This document shows positions 1-9,159 of a stretch of 64,000 bases of DNA, in pieces; within the stretch, counting starts at the first letter, position 1; each line of letters opens with the position of its first letter. Both the position numbers and the translations under genes were made by a program. The DNA comes from CALXOJ01 sp034120015 (GTDB taxonomy: Bacteria; Spirochaetota; Spirochaetia; JAFGXN01): contig JAXEIF010000004.1 in the NCBI GenBank assembly GCA_034120015.1, positions 13,507-77,506 of the forward strand, written 5' to 3'. A model generated the notes under the pieces. It was given only the letters and a program-made list of their open reading frames with translations, was not told the origin of the DNA and did no database searches.

Positions 1-1
1 A

Positions 2-748
2 AAAGTGGTTGCCGAAAAGATGATGGGGCAGACATTGGACGATATTTCCGATGCTACCGTATCGGCTATCGGCGAGGCGATCAATCTTTTGAATTCGGCA
101 GTTGTGACCGAAATGGAATCGAAGGGAATTTCCTTAAATCCCGAACCGCTTGCCGGTAATTTGAATCTTTCCGGATCGATCGGTCTTCCTTCCGGTAAAT
201 TTCTGCTGATTACTTACGATTTGAAAATTAACGGATTTGACAACGGAAAGTTATATGAATTTTATTCCGCATCGACAGCCGAAAAAATGCTCGGAAAGAC
301 GGCCGCCGCATCAGCCGGATCTCAAAAAAGTTCTTTGGAGGATATGTTAAAAATGAATACACAACCGACTCCCGCATCCGGAATGAATTTTAATCAACAG
401 CCTTCTTCTCCTTCGAATCAGACGGGAGCCGTTCAGCCGGCTGTATTTTCGGGTTTGACGGATGTGTCCGGTCTTTCTCCTGCGGAACAGAGTAACATCA
501 GTCTGCTGATGGATGTTTTTATGGAGATGACGGTTGAGTTGGGACGGACGAAACGTTTAATTAAAGATATTCTGCAGATGGGGGAAGGTACCATCATTGC
601 GCTGGACAAACTGGCCGGCGAACCTGTCGACATCCTGGTGAATCATAAGCTGATTGCAAAAGGAGAGGTTGTTGTCATCGATGAAAACTTCGGTGTTCGT
701 GTAACCGAAATTATATCTCCGATGGAACGGGTTTCCGATATTATCTGA
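2..748 (+). CDS. fliY: Flagellar motor switch protein FliY/FliN (5' partial)
   Basis: The reading frame is already open at the left edge, so the N-terminus is missing. The last 80 or so residues form a FliN/SpoA surface-presentation domain (TVELGRTKRLIKDILQMGEG, then the GEPVDILVNHKLIAKGEV core), the part of the C-ring that sits at the base of the switch. The N-terminal half has weak CheC-like character (AIGEAINLLNSAVV), as in FliY rather than short FliN. It is joined to the rest by a Gln/Ser/Pro-rich linker around residues 105-150. FliY works with FliM and FliG in rotation switching and binds CheY-P. It heads the visible part of the operon, 12 nt before fliO. FliN and FliY naming is interchangeable in spirochaetes; the C-terminal domain assignment is firm. 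Confidence 0.9.
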   Translation, partial: KVVAEKMMGQTLDDISDATVSAIGEAINLLNSAVVTEMESKGISLNPEPLAGNLNLSGSIGLPSGKFLLITYDLKINGFDNGKLYEFYSASTAEKMLGKTAAASAGSQKSSLEDMLKMNTQPTPASGMNFNQQPSSPSNQTGAVQPAVFSGLTDVSGLSPAEQSNISLLMDVFMEMTVELGRTKRLIKDILQMGEGTIIALDKLAGEPVDILVNHKLIAKGEVVVIDENFGVRVTEIISPMERVSDII

Positions 749-760
749 CGGAGTCTTTTT

Positions 761-1378
761 TTGAAGCGTTTTCTGATTATTTTCAACATTCTGTTTGTTT
801 TTTTCTCCGGTTCTTTGTGTGCCCAGCAGAACGATGTTCCTGAACAGACGCAAACCGCTGTGTCGGATGCAGAGCGGCCGGTAGCCGAAGAGTCTCTTCC
901 GATGAATTTCGGAGAAACCGCCGCCGGTGAAGCCGAAATGAGCGGCGGAGTCGGTTGGCGTCAGGTTCTGAGCCTGTTTCTGGGACTTCTGCTGATAGCT
1001 TTTTTTCTTTTTGTTCTCTTTCGGTATTTTAAAGGGTTGTCGAAACCTGCGGTGACTCCGGTCGGCGGATTTTTTCGGATTATTGCTTCTGAGGCGCTTT
1101 TCGGCAGCCGTTATATACACATCGTTAAGGCCGGCAACAGCTACTATTTTCTGGCATCGGCAGACAATGAAGTTTCCCTTCTCGAAAAAATCGAAGATCC
1201 GGAGATGGTGCAGTCCATAGAGCTTTACGTATCGACAATGCCGACGGAACCGCAAACTTTTCATGAACGGCTGATGAGTACGGTACAAAAGGCTAAAATC
1301 CGTGTTTCCGTTGACGAGGCTGCCCGCAGGATTTCCGGTCAATTCAAAAAACAGAGCGATAAATTTAAAAAAATGTAG
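761..1378 (+). CDS. fliO: Flagellar biosynthesis protein FliO (FliZ of spirochaetes)
   Basis: A 205-residue protein with an N-terminal signal-like hydrophobic stretch (residues 1-21), a polar Glu-rich segment, and one strong transmembrane helix at about 70-90. It ends in a small FliO-type cytoplasmic domain (the FGSRYIHIVKAGNSYYFLA strand pattern is typical). FliO helps assemble the FliP ring of the flagellar type III export gate. The start is a TTG preceded by a GACGGAG ribosome-binding site. Position between fliY and fliP matches other spirochaete operons, where the gene is often called fliZ. Sequence conservation in this family is low, so context carries much of the call. Confidence 0.82.
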   Translation: MKRFLIIFNILFVFFSGSLCAQQNDVPEQTQTAVSDAERPVAEESLPMNFGETAAGEAEMSGGVGWRQVLSLFLGLLLIAFFLFVLFRYFKGLSKPAVTPVGGFFRIIASEALFGSRYIHIVKAGNSYYFLASADNEVSLLEKIEDPEMVQSIELYVSTMPTEPQTFHERLMSTVQKAKIRVSVDEAARRISGQFKKQSDKFKKM

Positions 1379-1395
1379 CATTTCGACAGTAAATG

Positions 1396-1404
1396 TGTTA
1401 TAAT
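1396..1404 (+). promoter_or_regulatory. Candidate extended -10 element before fliP
   Basis: TGTTATAAT is a perfect TGnTATAAT extended -10 motif located 18 nt upstream of the preferred fliP ATG. No good -35 box lies 16-18 nt before it. It may be an internal operon promoter, or a chance match in the short intergenic gap. Confidence 0.3.
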
Positions 1405-1422
1405 ATCCCCATTGGGAGGGAT

Positions 1423-2211
1423 ATGGGCAAGAAGATTCTCTTTTTGTTGGTCTTTTGTGTGCCCGTTTTTTCAGGTTTTACTGTATTTGCGCAGTCCGGT
1501 CTCGATACCCGTCGGGAATCTTCCTCGATGTCGATTCCTTTTGTGGATATGACCGTACGCTCGGCGCAGAATAATCAGGAAACGGCACTTTCGATTCGAT
1601 TAATTCTTTTACTCGCGATTATTACTCTTTCACCGTCGATTATCGTCTTGATGACTTCGTTTTTACGTTTGGCGATTGTTTTTGATTTCATCAAGCGGGC
1701 ACTGTCTCTGCAGTCGGCTCCGCCGAATCAGGTGATTATGGGGATAGCGCTCTTTTTATCACTGTTTATCATGTGGCCGACACTTTCCGAAATTTATGAA
1801 AAAGCTTATCTGCCGTATTCGGAGGGCGAGATTTCGACTCCCGAAATGCTTTCGGAAGCCGAAGGTCCCATCCGTCTGTTTATGTACAGGCAAATGGCCG
1901 GAGAACACGACAATATCGCTCTGTTTATGAGAATGGGAAATCTTCCCAAGCCGGCCAATTTGTCCGATGTCCCGACCTACGTTTTGATTCCTGCCTTTAT
2001 TCTGAACGAGCTGACGGTGGCGTTTAAAATCGGTATTCTGATTTTCCTGCCGTTTATTGTCATTGATTTGATTGTCGCATCGATTTTGATGTCGATGGGA
2101 ATGATTATGTTGCCTCCGGTGATGATATCCATGCCGTTTAAGATTGCTCTTTTTGTCATGGTCGACGGATGGACGCTTTTATCACAGCAGCTGATTCTCA
2201 GCTTCGGATAG
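1423..2211 (+). CDS. fliP: Flagellar type III export gate protein FliP
   Basis: The 262-residue product carries a cleavable signal sequence (MGKKILFLLV..., about 24 residues) and the FliP family core. This includes the LSPSIIVLMTSFLRLAIVF segment and the C-terminal helices (DLIVASILMSMGMIMLPPVM) that are almost invariant in FliP/SctR. FliP forms the pentameric core of the export gate with FliQ and FliR. The ATG at 1423 was preferred over an in-frame ATG 30 nt upstream because GGGAGGG lies just before it and the signal peptide begins cleanly there. The SD-to-start spacing is short. fliQ begins 10 nt after its stop. Confidence 0.96.
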   Translation: MGKKILFLLVFCVPVFSGFTVFAQSGLDTRRESSSMSIPFVDMTVRSAQNNQETALSIRLILLLAIITLSPSIIVLMTSFLRLAIVFDFIKRALSLQSAPPNQVIMGIALFLSLFIMWPTLSEIYEKAYLPYSEGEISTPEMLSEAEGPIRLFMYRQMAGEHDNIALFMRMGNLPKPANLSDVPTYVLIPAFILNELTVAFKIGILIFLPFIVIDLIVASILMSMGMIMLPPVMISMPFKIALFVMVDGWTLLSQQLILSFG

Positions 2212-2221
2212 GGGGTGTCCT

Positions 2222-2494
2222 GTGAGTGTGACTGCAATTGCCAATCTGTTTTCCGGGGCTATTTATTATATTCTGCTTGTTTCCATGCCGGCACTTCTCG
2301 TTGCGGTTATTGTCGGACTGGTTATTTCCATATTTCAGGCAACAACGACAATTCAGGAACAGACATTGACTTTTGTACCTAAAATTATTGCCGTTCTGCT
2401 TGTGATTGTGGTTTTGTTTGCGTGGATGTCGAATATGTTGGGGGAATATACCCGGAATCTGTTTGAAATGATTCCGAGAATAACGGGAATGTAG
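2222..2494 (+). CDS. fliQ: Flagellar export gate protein FliQ
   Basis: A 90-residue protein of standard FliQ length with two transmembrane helices and the conserved IFQATTTIQEQTLTFVPKI loop. FliQ packs around the FliP-FliR core of the export gate in the inner membrane. It starts with GTG and is followed immediately, with no gap, by the ATG of fliR. Confidence 0.96.
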   Translation: MSVTAIANLFSGAIYYILLVSMPALLVAVIVGLVISIFQATTTIQEQTLTFVPKIIAVLLVIVVLFAWMSNMLGEYTRNLFEMIPRITGM

Positions 2495-3304
2495 ATGAGC
2501 TTGGGGTACTTGCTGGCACATTCGTTTATTCTTCTCTTTTGTTTTGCCCGAATTCTGGCTTTTTTTTCGGTTTTGCCGATGATGTCGTCGGCAGGGGTTC
2601 CGTATCAGGTAAGAGCCGGTTTAGCCTTTTTGACTTCCGTTGTTATTTTGCCGATGGTGACGGCTCTCGATTTCTATCCGGTTCCCGAGTCGCTGCCGGT
2701 TTTTCTGTTTCTCATACTTTCCGAAATTGTTATCGGACTGATGATGGGGTTCGTCGTTTACGGTTATTTTGTCATTTTCCAGATGGCCGGACAGCTGTTT
2801 ACGATTCAAATGGGACTTTCGGCATCGGAAGCATTCGATCCGATGAGTCAGGAAGAGATGCCTCTGATCGGTAATTTTTTTAATCTGGCTTCCCTTTATC
2901 TTTTTGTCTCGACAAAAGGATTTGTGAATTTGTTCTTGGGCGGAATCTACGAGTCGTTTCGCCGTTTGCCGGCGCCCGATTTTATGCTGGTGAGGCAGGA
3001 CGCACTTGACTTTTTTCTAAAATTTACGGATATGCTGATGAGGCAGTCCTTTGTGATTGCGCTTCCTATTATCGGAACTCTTCTGCTCGCTTCTCTGACA
3101 ATGGGGTTGCTGGCCAAAGCGGCACCTCAAATGAATCTTCTGATGCTCGGATTTCCGGTTAATATTACCGTTGCGTTTGTTTTGATTATTCTTTGTTTGC
3201 CGGTTATGATTGATTTTTTTTCCTATCTTTTTGACCGGCTGTTTACCGATATCGGAACCGTTTTTTATAAAGGAGGTCTGAATGCCGTCTCCCAAGCCGG
3301 ATGA
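2495..3304 (+). CDS. fliR: Flagellar export gate protein FliR
   Basis: A 269-residue, six-helix membrane protein of normal FliR length. Recognisable family segments are the early FARILAFFSVLPM region, QMGLSASEAFDP in the middle, and the GLLAKAAPQMNLLMLGFPVN motif near the C-terminus. It completes the FliP5-FliQ4-FliR1 gate. The 3' end overlaps flhB by 23 nt. The flhB ribosome-binding site AGGAGGT sits inside fliR, so translational coupling is likely. Confidence 0.96.
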   Translation: MSLGYLLAHSFILLFCFARILAFFSVLPMMSSAGVPYQVRAGLAFLTSVVILPMVTALDFYPVPESLPVFLFLILSEIVIGLMMGFVVYGYFVIFQMAGQLFTIQMGLSASEAFDPMSQEEMPLIGNFFNLASLYLFVSTKGFVNLFLGGIYESFRRLPAPDFMLVRQDALDFFLKFTDMLMRQSFVIALPIIGTLLLASLTMGLLAKAAPQMNLLMLGFPVNITVAFVLIILCLPVMIDFFSYLFDRLFTDIGTVFYKGGLNAVSQAG

Positions 3305-4433
3305 ACGTAAAATCGGATTTCTCTTTTCGTATTCCGGTATCGACCTCCAGTGGTTTGCTTCGGCCGAAGACGAAGGCCGGACATTTGATGCGACAGAGGT
3401 TAAAAAACGGAAGTCACGGGAAGAGGGAAAGGTTGCCAAGTCTTCCGATATGATATCGGCAGTCGTTCTTTTGGCCGGTGTCGTCGTTATTTTTCTTCTC
3501 GGCGGCTATCTGATGCGGGTTATGACCGACACGTGCCGTTTTTATTTTTCTCATATTACCGAATTCGATACATCGTCTTCCCTGCTTCCGTACGGATTTA
3601 TGACGGTACAGTTTTTAAGGGCTGTTTTGCCGATTTTTGCGATCAGTGTGGCTGTTGCGCTACTGATTAATATCGGACAGGTCGGGTTTTTTATTACGGG
3701 CAAGCCGCTGATTCCGAAGCCTGACCGGATTATGCCGAAGTGGGATCGTCTGAAAAATGCTATGTTTTCCAGACAGGCGGCTTTTAACCTTTTTAAGACA
3801 TTTGTCAAGATTGCCTGTATATGCGGTATTGCGGTTTTTAATATTGTTTTAAACTGGCCCAATCTGCTCGAGTCGATTCGGTATCCGCTGGAGAACGGAC
3901 TTGCTTCTTTTTTTACGGTTGCGGTGATGATTTCGGTTGAGTCGGCACTTTTTCTGCTTGTGTTTTCGATTCCCGATTACTTTTTTCAGAAGAAACAGTA
4001 TGAAGAGGAATTAAAAATGACACTGACAGAGTTTCGCGATGAGTTGAAGGAATCAGAGGGAAATCCGGCCGTCAAACAGAAAATTCGCGAGCAGCACGAC
4101 CGTCTTATTGCCGGCGACATTGAGGCTGCTGTCAAAACAGCCGATGTGGTTGTGACAAACCCGACACACTTTGCCTGTGTTTTGGCTTACAATCCCGAGC
4201 GGGATCAGGCACCGCGTCTTGTTTTAAAAGGAGCCGATTTCAATGCGTTGACAATCAAAAAAGTGGCCAAAAAATTCGATGTTCCGATTGTGGAAAACAA
4301 ACCGCTGGCCCGCAGTATTTATGCCAATGTCAAGCAGGGGGATGTCGTGCCGCCTTCTTTTCATGAAGCGCTGGTCGGTATTTACCGCTTTTTCGTCCGC
4401 AAATATGCAAACGGCAGAACGGAGGAGGTTTGA
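3282..4433 (+). CDS. flhB: Flagellar export switch protein FlhB
   Basis: At 383 residues it has four transmembrane helices followed by the cytoplasmic FlhB domain. The self-cleavage motif NPTH is intact at residues 293-296, so autoproteolysis and hook-to-filament substrate switching should work. The N-terminal 30 residues before the FDATEVKKRKSREEGKVAKS segment are longer than in most FlhB proteins. The ATG at 3282 has AGGAGGT 4 nt upstream. The stop overlaps the flhA start by one base (TGATG). Confidence 0.96.
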   Translation: MPSPKPDERKIGFLFSYSGIDLQWFASAEDEGRTFDATEVKKRKSREEGKVAKSSDMISAVVLLAGVVVIFLLGGYLMRVMTDTCRFYFSHITEFDTSSSLLPYGFMTVQFLRAVLPIFAISVAVALLINIGQVGFFITGKPLIPKPDRIMPKWDRLKNAMFSRQAAFNLFKTFVKIACICGIAVFNIVLNWPNLLESIRYPLENGLASFFTVAVMISVESALFLLVFSIPDYFFQKKQYEEELKMTLTEFRDELKESEGNPAVKQKIREQHDRLIAGDIEAAVKTADVVVTNPTHFACVLAYNPERDQAPRLVLKGADFNALTIKKVAKKFDVPIVENKPLARSIYANVKQGDVVPPSFHEALVGIYRFFVRKYANGRTEEV

Positions 4434-6565
4434 TGCCCGAATCACGCAGTTCATTCCTGTCATCGATAATGAGTTTTTTCTCGGGACTGAAAGGCACCGG
4501 ACAGACGGTGATTTTATCGGTTTGCGTTGTATTCTGTGTGCTGATGATGATTTTGCCGCTACCGAGTCCCATTCTCGATTTAATGATGATTCTTAACATC
4601 GCATTATCGATGATCATTCTGTTGCTGGCTCTGAATGTTAAACGGGCCATCGACTTTGATGTCTTTCCGACAATGCTTCTGTTGTCGACTATTTTCGGAT
4701 TGGGACTGAATATCAGTTCAACCCGTTTGATTCTGACAAAAGGAGCTGATTTCGACGGTCGAATCGTCCGGATGTTTTCGACATTTGTGACCGGAAGCGG
4801 CGGATCTGTCGGTTTGGTCGTCGGTTTTATTATGTTTGCCATTCTGATGATTGTTCAGCTGGTTGTGATTACAAAAGGAGCAACACGGTCTGCCGAGGTT
4901 CGTGCCCGGTTCAAACTGGACAGCATGCAGATTGATAAAATGGATGTAACAAGCGAATTTGCTCAGGGCCATATTACCGAAAGCGAGTATAAAAAAAGAA
5001 AAAAAGATTTACAGCGTTCGGTTGATTTGTTCGGGACTTTGGACGGAGCTTCCAAATTTGTCTCCGGAAACGTCAAGGCGGGACTTGTTATTACAGCGAT
5101 TAATATCATCGGCGGATTGGTCGTCGGTGTTTTTTTGCATGGAGAAAGTTGGAACGGGGCGTTCGGAAACTATATCGGTCTGGCAATCGGGGACGGTCTG
5201 GTGTCGCAGCTGCCGGCTCTGCTGGTTTCGGTCGCTTCCGGTATTATCATTACCAAAGGAGAATCTGAAGACGGATTTCCGTCCGATGTGTCGAAGCAGT
5301 TTCGCGTTCATCCGGTCATGTATGTGATTATCGGTGTTTTGCTGTTTTTTATGGCTTTGATTCCCGGATTCCCCTGGTATATTCTGATTCCCGTTGCTCT
5401 GGGAATGTTTTATGTGGCGTACAGCGTTTATCAGGTCGATAACGAAAACGGCAAAACGGCAGCTCCGGAAGGCAATACCGCCGAATCTCAGTCGGCACCG
5501 CAGGAACAGGAGGTTGTTCATCCTCTGGATCCGATTTCCGTGGAAATCGGGTACGGTCTGGTGCCTCTGGTTTCCTCCGGAACCGAAAAGAAAACCGAGC
5601 TGTTGGACCGGATTCGAAGTCTCCGGACTGAATTCCTTAACGAATTCGGTTTATATATTCCAAAGGTACGGGTCAAAGATAATTTATCGATGGATCCGAA
5701 TGAATACCGGATTAAGATTTACGGGAATCTTTACGGGAAAGGTTTGATGAAATACGGTTATCTGCTTGCCATCGGATCTCCGGAAGCGGGGCAGGAAATT
5801 CTCGGCGAAAAAACAATCGAGCCGTCGTTTCAGCTTCCCGCCGTTTGGATTAATGCCGATCAGATTGCCGAGGCGGAGCAAAAAGGTTATACGGTTGTCG
5901 ACTGTTCGACCGCAATTGTCACACATTTATCCGAGATTCTGAAGAAACATGCCGGCGATTTGTTAACCTTGCAGCAGGTTCAGAATATGCTCGAATCGAT
6001 TAAGCCCGAAAATGCGGCGGCATACGATAAGATTGTTTCTCGTCAGGTCTCTCTGACTCTGCTTCAGAAAGTATTCCGCAATTTGATTTCGGAGGGCGTT
6101 TCCATTCGCAATGTCAGCGGTATCGTCGAAGCCGTCCTGATTCATCTCGATCTTTACGGAGACAATGCGGATTATCTTTCCGAAAAAGTCCGGCAGTCTC
6201 TCGGACCTCAGGTCACGCAGAAATATCTGGATCAGGACGATGTTCTGAACTGTATTACAATTGCTCCCGATTTCCAAAATTATCTGTTGCGGCTTTACAT
6301 GGAAAATAACAGTTTTGAGATCAAACATTTGATTCCGGGGCGAATTATGTCTCAGTTTATGAATGCATTGCAGAATACGGTTGCCGATGTCACTGCCCGC
6401 GGATATTTCCCCCTGATCTTGACAACGGCTGATTTGCGACGGGTTATCCGTTCGCTGCTGGGAAAAGATTTTTCCTCTGTTCCTGTTATTTCCATAAGCG
6501 AGGCTGTCGATTTGAAAATGACTGAGGTCGGTCGTGTGTCTGTCGACTTAAAGGAGGTAGTGTGA
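4433..6565 (+). CDS. flhA: Flagellar export protein FlhA
   Basis: A 710-residue protein with eight predicted N-terminal membrane helices and the FHIPEP-family cytoplasmic loop (VRARFKLDSMQIDKMDVTSE, a slight variant of the usual proton-handling region). A large C-terminal export-chaperone docking domain follows. FlhA forms the nonameric ring of the flagellar type III apparatus. The start is set at ATG 4433 rather than the TTG directly before it, because GGAGGAGG at 4421-4428 is well spaced for the ATG. The stop overlaps flhF by 4 nt. Confidence 0.96.
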   Translation: MPESRSSFLSSIMSFFSGLKGTGQTVILSVCVVFCVLMMILPLPSPILDLMMILNIALSMIILLLALNVKRAIDFDVFPTMLLLSTIFGLGLNISSTRLILTKGADFDGRIVRMFSTFVTGSGGSVGLVVGFIMFAILMIVQLVVITKGATRSAEVRARFKLDSMQIDKMDVTSEFAQGHITESEYKKRKKDLQRSVDLFGTLDGASKFVSGNVKAGLVITAINIIGGLVVGVFLHGESWNGAFGNYIGLAIGDGLVSQLPALLVSVASGIIITKGESEDGFPSDVSKQFRVHPVMYVIIGVLLFFMALIPGFPWYILIPVALGMFYVAYSVYQVDNENGKTAAPEGNTAESQSAPQEQEVVHPLDPISVEIGYGLVPLVSSGTEKKTELLDRIRSLRTEFLNEFGLYIPKVRVKDNLSMDPNEYRIKIYGNLYGKGLMKYGYLLAIGSPEAGQEILGEKTIEPSFQLPAVWINADQIAEAEQKGYTVVDCSTAIVTHLSEILKKHAGDLLTLQQVQNMLESIKPENAAAYDKIVSRQVSLTLLQKVFRNLISEGVSIRNVSGIVEAVLIHLDLYGDNADYLSEKVRQSLGPQVTQKYLDQDDVLNCITIAPDFQNYLLRLYMENNSFEIKHLIPGRIMSQFMNALQNTVADVTARGYFPLILTTADLRRVIRSLLGKDFSSVPVISISEAVDLKMTEVGRVSVDLKEVV

Positions 6566-7704
6566 TTACGTTCGGACCGATAGAAGGAAACTCCGAAAAG
6601 GAGGTTCGTGATAAGCTGGATTCTCTGTACACTCCGAACGGTTATAAAATAACCAAATGGAAAGAAAATACAGTCGGGTTTTTTCACAGAAAAACCATTC
6701 ATTCCGCAGAAGGGTATCTGATTGTTGAAGAAAAAACGCCGGTACAGAAGTCCAAGGAGGATTTGCTGAATACTTTGGCAGCATCCAAAAATGCTGCCGA
6801 AAACAGACAGGTTCTTGATTCTTTAAAAAGTCTGGATGAGCATATCAGGCAGATGATGAACCGACATGATTCATCTCCCGAAAATCAGTGGGATACGAAT
6901 GTTCTCGAAATCCGATCACTTCTTGAAAAAAATGATTTCACAGCCGAATATATCAATGAAATTTGTGCGCGGATACACGAGACCATGCCGCAGTCCGAGG
7001 TACGACGTCTTGATTATTTGAAAGAAAAGGTGATAGACTGGATTGCCGCCGACATAAAAATCGAACCGTCTGTTTTCTCCGGTCCAAAAGGGATTATGAA
7101 GATTTTGATCTTCCTCGGACCGACAGGTGTCGGAAAAACAACGACGATTGTCAAAATGGCCGCCTCTTTTGCGTCCGATCTTGATTATATTCTTTTTACA
7201 ACGGATCACTATAAAATCGGAGCTGTCGATCAGATGGAAAAATTTGCGGGACTTTTGAACAATGCTCCGTGTGTCAGTATCCGTAAGGCAGAAGAAATGC
7301 GCGTCAAATTTTGGGAAGCATCCGCTTTTAACCGTGATCTGGTTTTTATCGATACTCCCGGATTCTCACCGACGCACTATTCACTGGCAGCCGAAGTCAG
7401 AACAATTCTGGAACCGTGTAAAGCCGAGGCTTATCCGATGCTGATGATACCGGCTTATACTCGCTTCTCGGATATGGTGCGGATTGCCGAAGAATTTGAG
7501 GCATTCTGTTACAGGGGAATTATTTTTTCCAAATTTGACGAATCGAGTACGGTCGGAACAATTATTTCTCTGATGAAAAAGCTGGGAAAGCCGGCTCTTT
7601 TTTATACAACAGGACAAAATGCAGCCGGCGATATTGAGGTTGCATCAAAAGAATTTTTATTGAATAAGCTAATCGGGTTCGGATCGGCCGGCCGGTTCAG
7701 GTAG
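6562..7704 (+). CDS. flhF: Flagellar placement GTPase FlhF
   Basis: An SRP-like GTPase of 380 residues: a basic N-terminal domain, a coiled middle region, then the NG domain with P-loop GPTGVGKT at residues 186-193, a DHYKIGAVDQ motif and DTPGFSP. FlhF recruits early flagellar components to the cell pole and is activated by FlhG, encoded next. The start is GTG, overlapping the flhA stop (GTGA), with AAGGAGG upstream. In spirochaetes this pair sets the subpolar position and number of periplasmic flagella. Confidence 0.95.
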   Translation: MITFGPIEGNSEKEVRDKLDSLYTPNGYKITKWKENTVGFFHRKTIHSAEGYLIVEEKTPVQKSKEDLLNTLAASKNAAENRQVLDSLKSLDEHIRQMMNRHDSSPENQWDTNVLEIRSLLEKNDFTAEYINEICARIHETMPQSEVRRLDYLKEKVIDWIAADIKIEPSVFSGPKGIMKILIFLGPTGVGKTTTIVKMAASFASDLDYILFTTDHYKIGAVDQMEKFAGLLNNAPCVSIRKAEEMRVKFWEASAFNRDLVFIDTPGFSPTHYSLAAEVRTILEPCKAEAYPMLMIPAYTRFSDMVRIAEEFEAFCYRGIIFSKFDESSTVGTIISLMKKLGKPALFYTTGQNAAGDIEVASKEFLLNKLIGFGSAGRFR

Positions 7705-7714
7705 GGAGGCATAT

Positions 7715-8587
7715 ATGCAGGATCAGGCAGAGCAGTTGCGTCAGATGATGAAAGGAAGAGTTGCGGGAGGAGGTACGGTCAGAAACCGAACCCGTATTAT
7801 TGCCGTTTCGAGCGGTAAAGGCGGAGTCGGAAAGACCAATATTTCGACCGGATTGGCTATTGCTTATGCAAAAATCGGGAAAAAGGTTATTCTCCTGGAT
7901 GCCGATTTGGGGCTGGCTAATGTCAATGTTGTTATGGGAATTATTCCCAAATATAATCTTTACCATTTAATGGAGCGACAGCGTTCGATTAAAGATATCA
8001 TTCTCGATACCGAATACGGTGTGAAAATAGTTGCGGGGGCTTCCGGATTTTCCAAAATAGCCAATTTGGGAGAAGAAGAGCGGGAATATTTTATCGAAGA
8101 AATGTCGCAGCTTTCGAGTGCCGATGTTGTCATTGTTGATACGGGTGCCGGGGTTTCCGATAATGTTATTTCATTTATTTCGGCAGCCGATGATGCGGTG
8201 ATTGTCACAACGCCCGAACCGACGGCGATAACGGATGCTTACAGTATCATTAAAATTATTGCCGGCGAGGTTGATAATTCCCGTCTTTCGATTAAACTGG
8301 TTGTCAACAGAGTGCAATCTGTCAAACAGGGAAAAGATGTCGCCGAAAAGATTGTCGGTATAGCAAGTCAGTTTCTGAATCTCAAAGTCGATTATCTCGG
8401 TTATGTGATGGATGATCCCGCTGTTTTGAATGCCGTTTTAAGGCAGAGACCGTTTTTTGATTTAAGTCCGAACTGCAAAGCTTCGGAATGTATCCGTCAT
8501 ATTGTCGGAAGACTGGAAAATATCGAGTATAAGGAAGGAAGCGGCGTTTCGACTTTCCTTAAACGGATGTTTTCCAAAAACAGTTGA
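7715..8587 (+). CDS. flhG: Flagellar number regulator FlhG (MinD/ParA-type ATPase)
   Basis: A 290-residue MinD-like ATPase with the deviant Walker A motif KGGVGKTN near residue 35, DADLGLANVN, and DTGAGVSDN as Walker B. The N-terminal QAEQLRQMMKG segment resembles the FlhG activation helix that stimulates FlhF GTPase activity. It is also known as YlxH or FleN. It follows flhF by 10 nt with GGGAGG upstream of the ATG. Confidence 0.94.
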   Translation: MQDQAEQLRQMMKGRVAGGGTVRNRTRIIAVSSGKGGVGKTNISTGLAIAYAKIGKKVILLDADLGLANVNVVMGIIPKYNLYHLMERQRSIKDIILDTEYGVKIVAGASGFSKIANLGEEEREYFIEEMSQLSSADVVIVDTGAGVSDNVISFISAADDAVIVTTPEPTAITDAYSIIKIIAGEVDNSRLSIKLVVNRVQSVKQGKDVAEKIVGIASQFLNLKVDYLGYVMDDPAVLNAVLRQRPFFDLSPNCKASECIRHIVGRLENIEYKEGSGVSTFLKRMFSKNS

Positions 8588-8605
8588 GACTGAAAGGAGC
8601 ATCGT

Positions 8606-9148
8606 ATGAAGGCAAAATTGCTTTCAAAACCGGTTATCGGATTATGGGGTGCCGGCATTCTGTTTTCTCTGCTGTTAATTGTGATTACGGGGGGATCGGC
8701 CGGCAGCGTTTTTTTCAGAATCTTTTTAAACATTGTACTTATCACGCTGTTTGTTGTTATCGGATGGTATTTGTGGAATCGTTTTCTGTCCGAAACCGAC
8801 ACCTCAAAACCGCGGCAGGAAGAAAATGATGACGAAGATGAAATTTTACTTGAATCCGATCCCAATCGACTGTATACTGAAACGGGGTTTTCCGATAAAA
8901 CGGTGACGGAGTCGTCAAATGCGAATCTTTCGAAAGGAGATGCGTTTTCGAACTATCGGTACGGCACCGAAACCGAATCGGACGGATTACGGCATCTCGA
9001 CAGCCGTAATCCGTATGAAATGTCGGATTCACTGCTGAGAAAACTGAAGTCGGAAGAAGAAGATTCGCTGGCAAAATTTAAAGCCGCATTTCAATCTCCC
9101 GAAGAAATCGCCAAGGCGGTGCGGACGCAATTGCATAAAGATGACTGA
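8606..9148 (+). CDS. Membrane protein of the spirochaete flagellar operon, function unknown
   Basis: A 180-residue protein with two hydrophobic helices at about 12-28 and 36-56, then a long acidic, Ser/Glu-rich cytoplasmic tail without recognisable domain. The last 40 residues (SLLRKLKSEEEDSLAKFKAAFQ) look helical. I do not recognise a named family. A gene of similar size sits between flhG and the sigma factor in treponeme operons, so a motility-linked role is a reasonable inference. AAAGGAGC precedes the ATG. Confidence 0.75.
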   Translation: MKAKLLSKPVIGLWGAGILFSLLLIVITGGSAGSVFFRIFLNIVLITLFVVIGWYLWNRFLSETDTSKPRQEENDDEDEILLESDPNRLYTETGFSDKTVTESSNANLSKGDAFSNYRYGTETESDGLRHLDSRNPYEMSDSLLRKLKSEEEDSLAKFKAAFQSPEEIAKAVRTQLHKDD

Positions 9149-9159
9149 ACGAGGGGCTC

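Noticed and set aside
1393..1422. Upstream ATG for fliP
   Set aside because: It would put 10 polar residues ahead of a normal signal peptide and has no ribosome-binding site.
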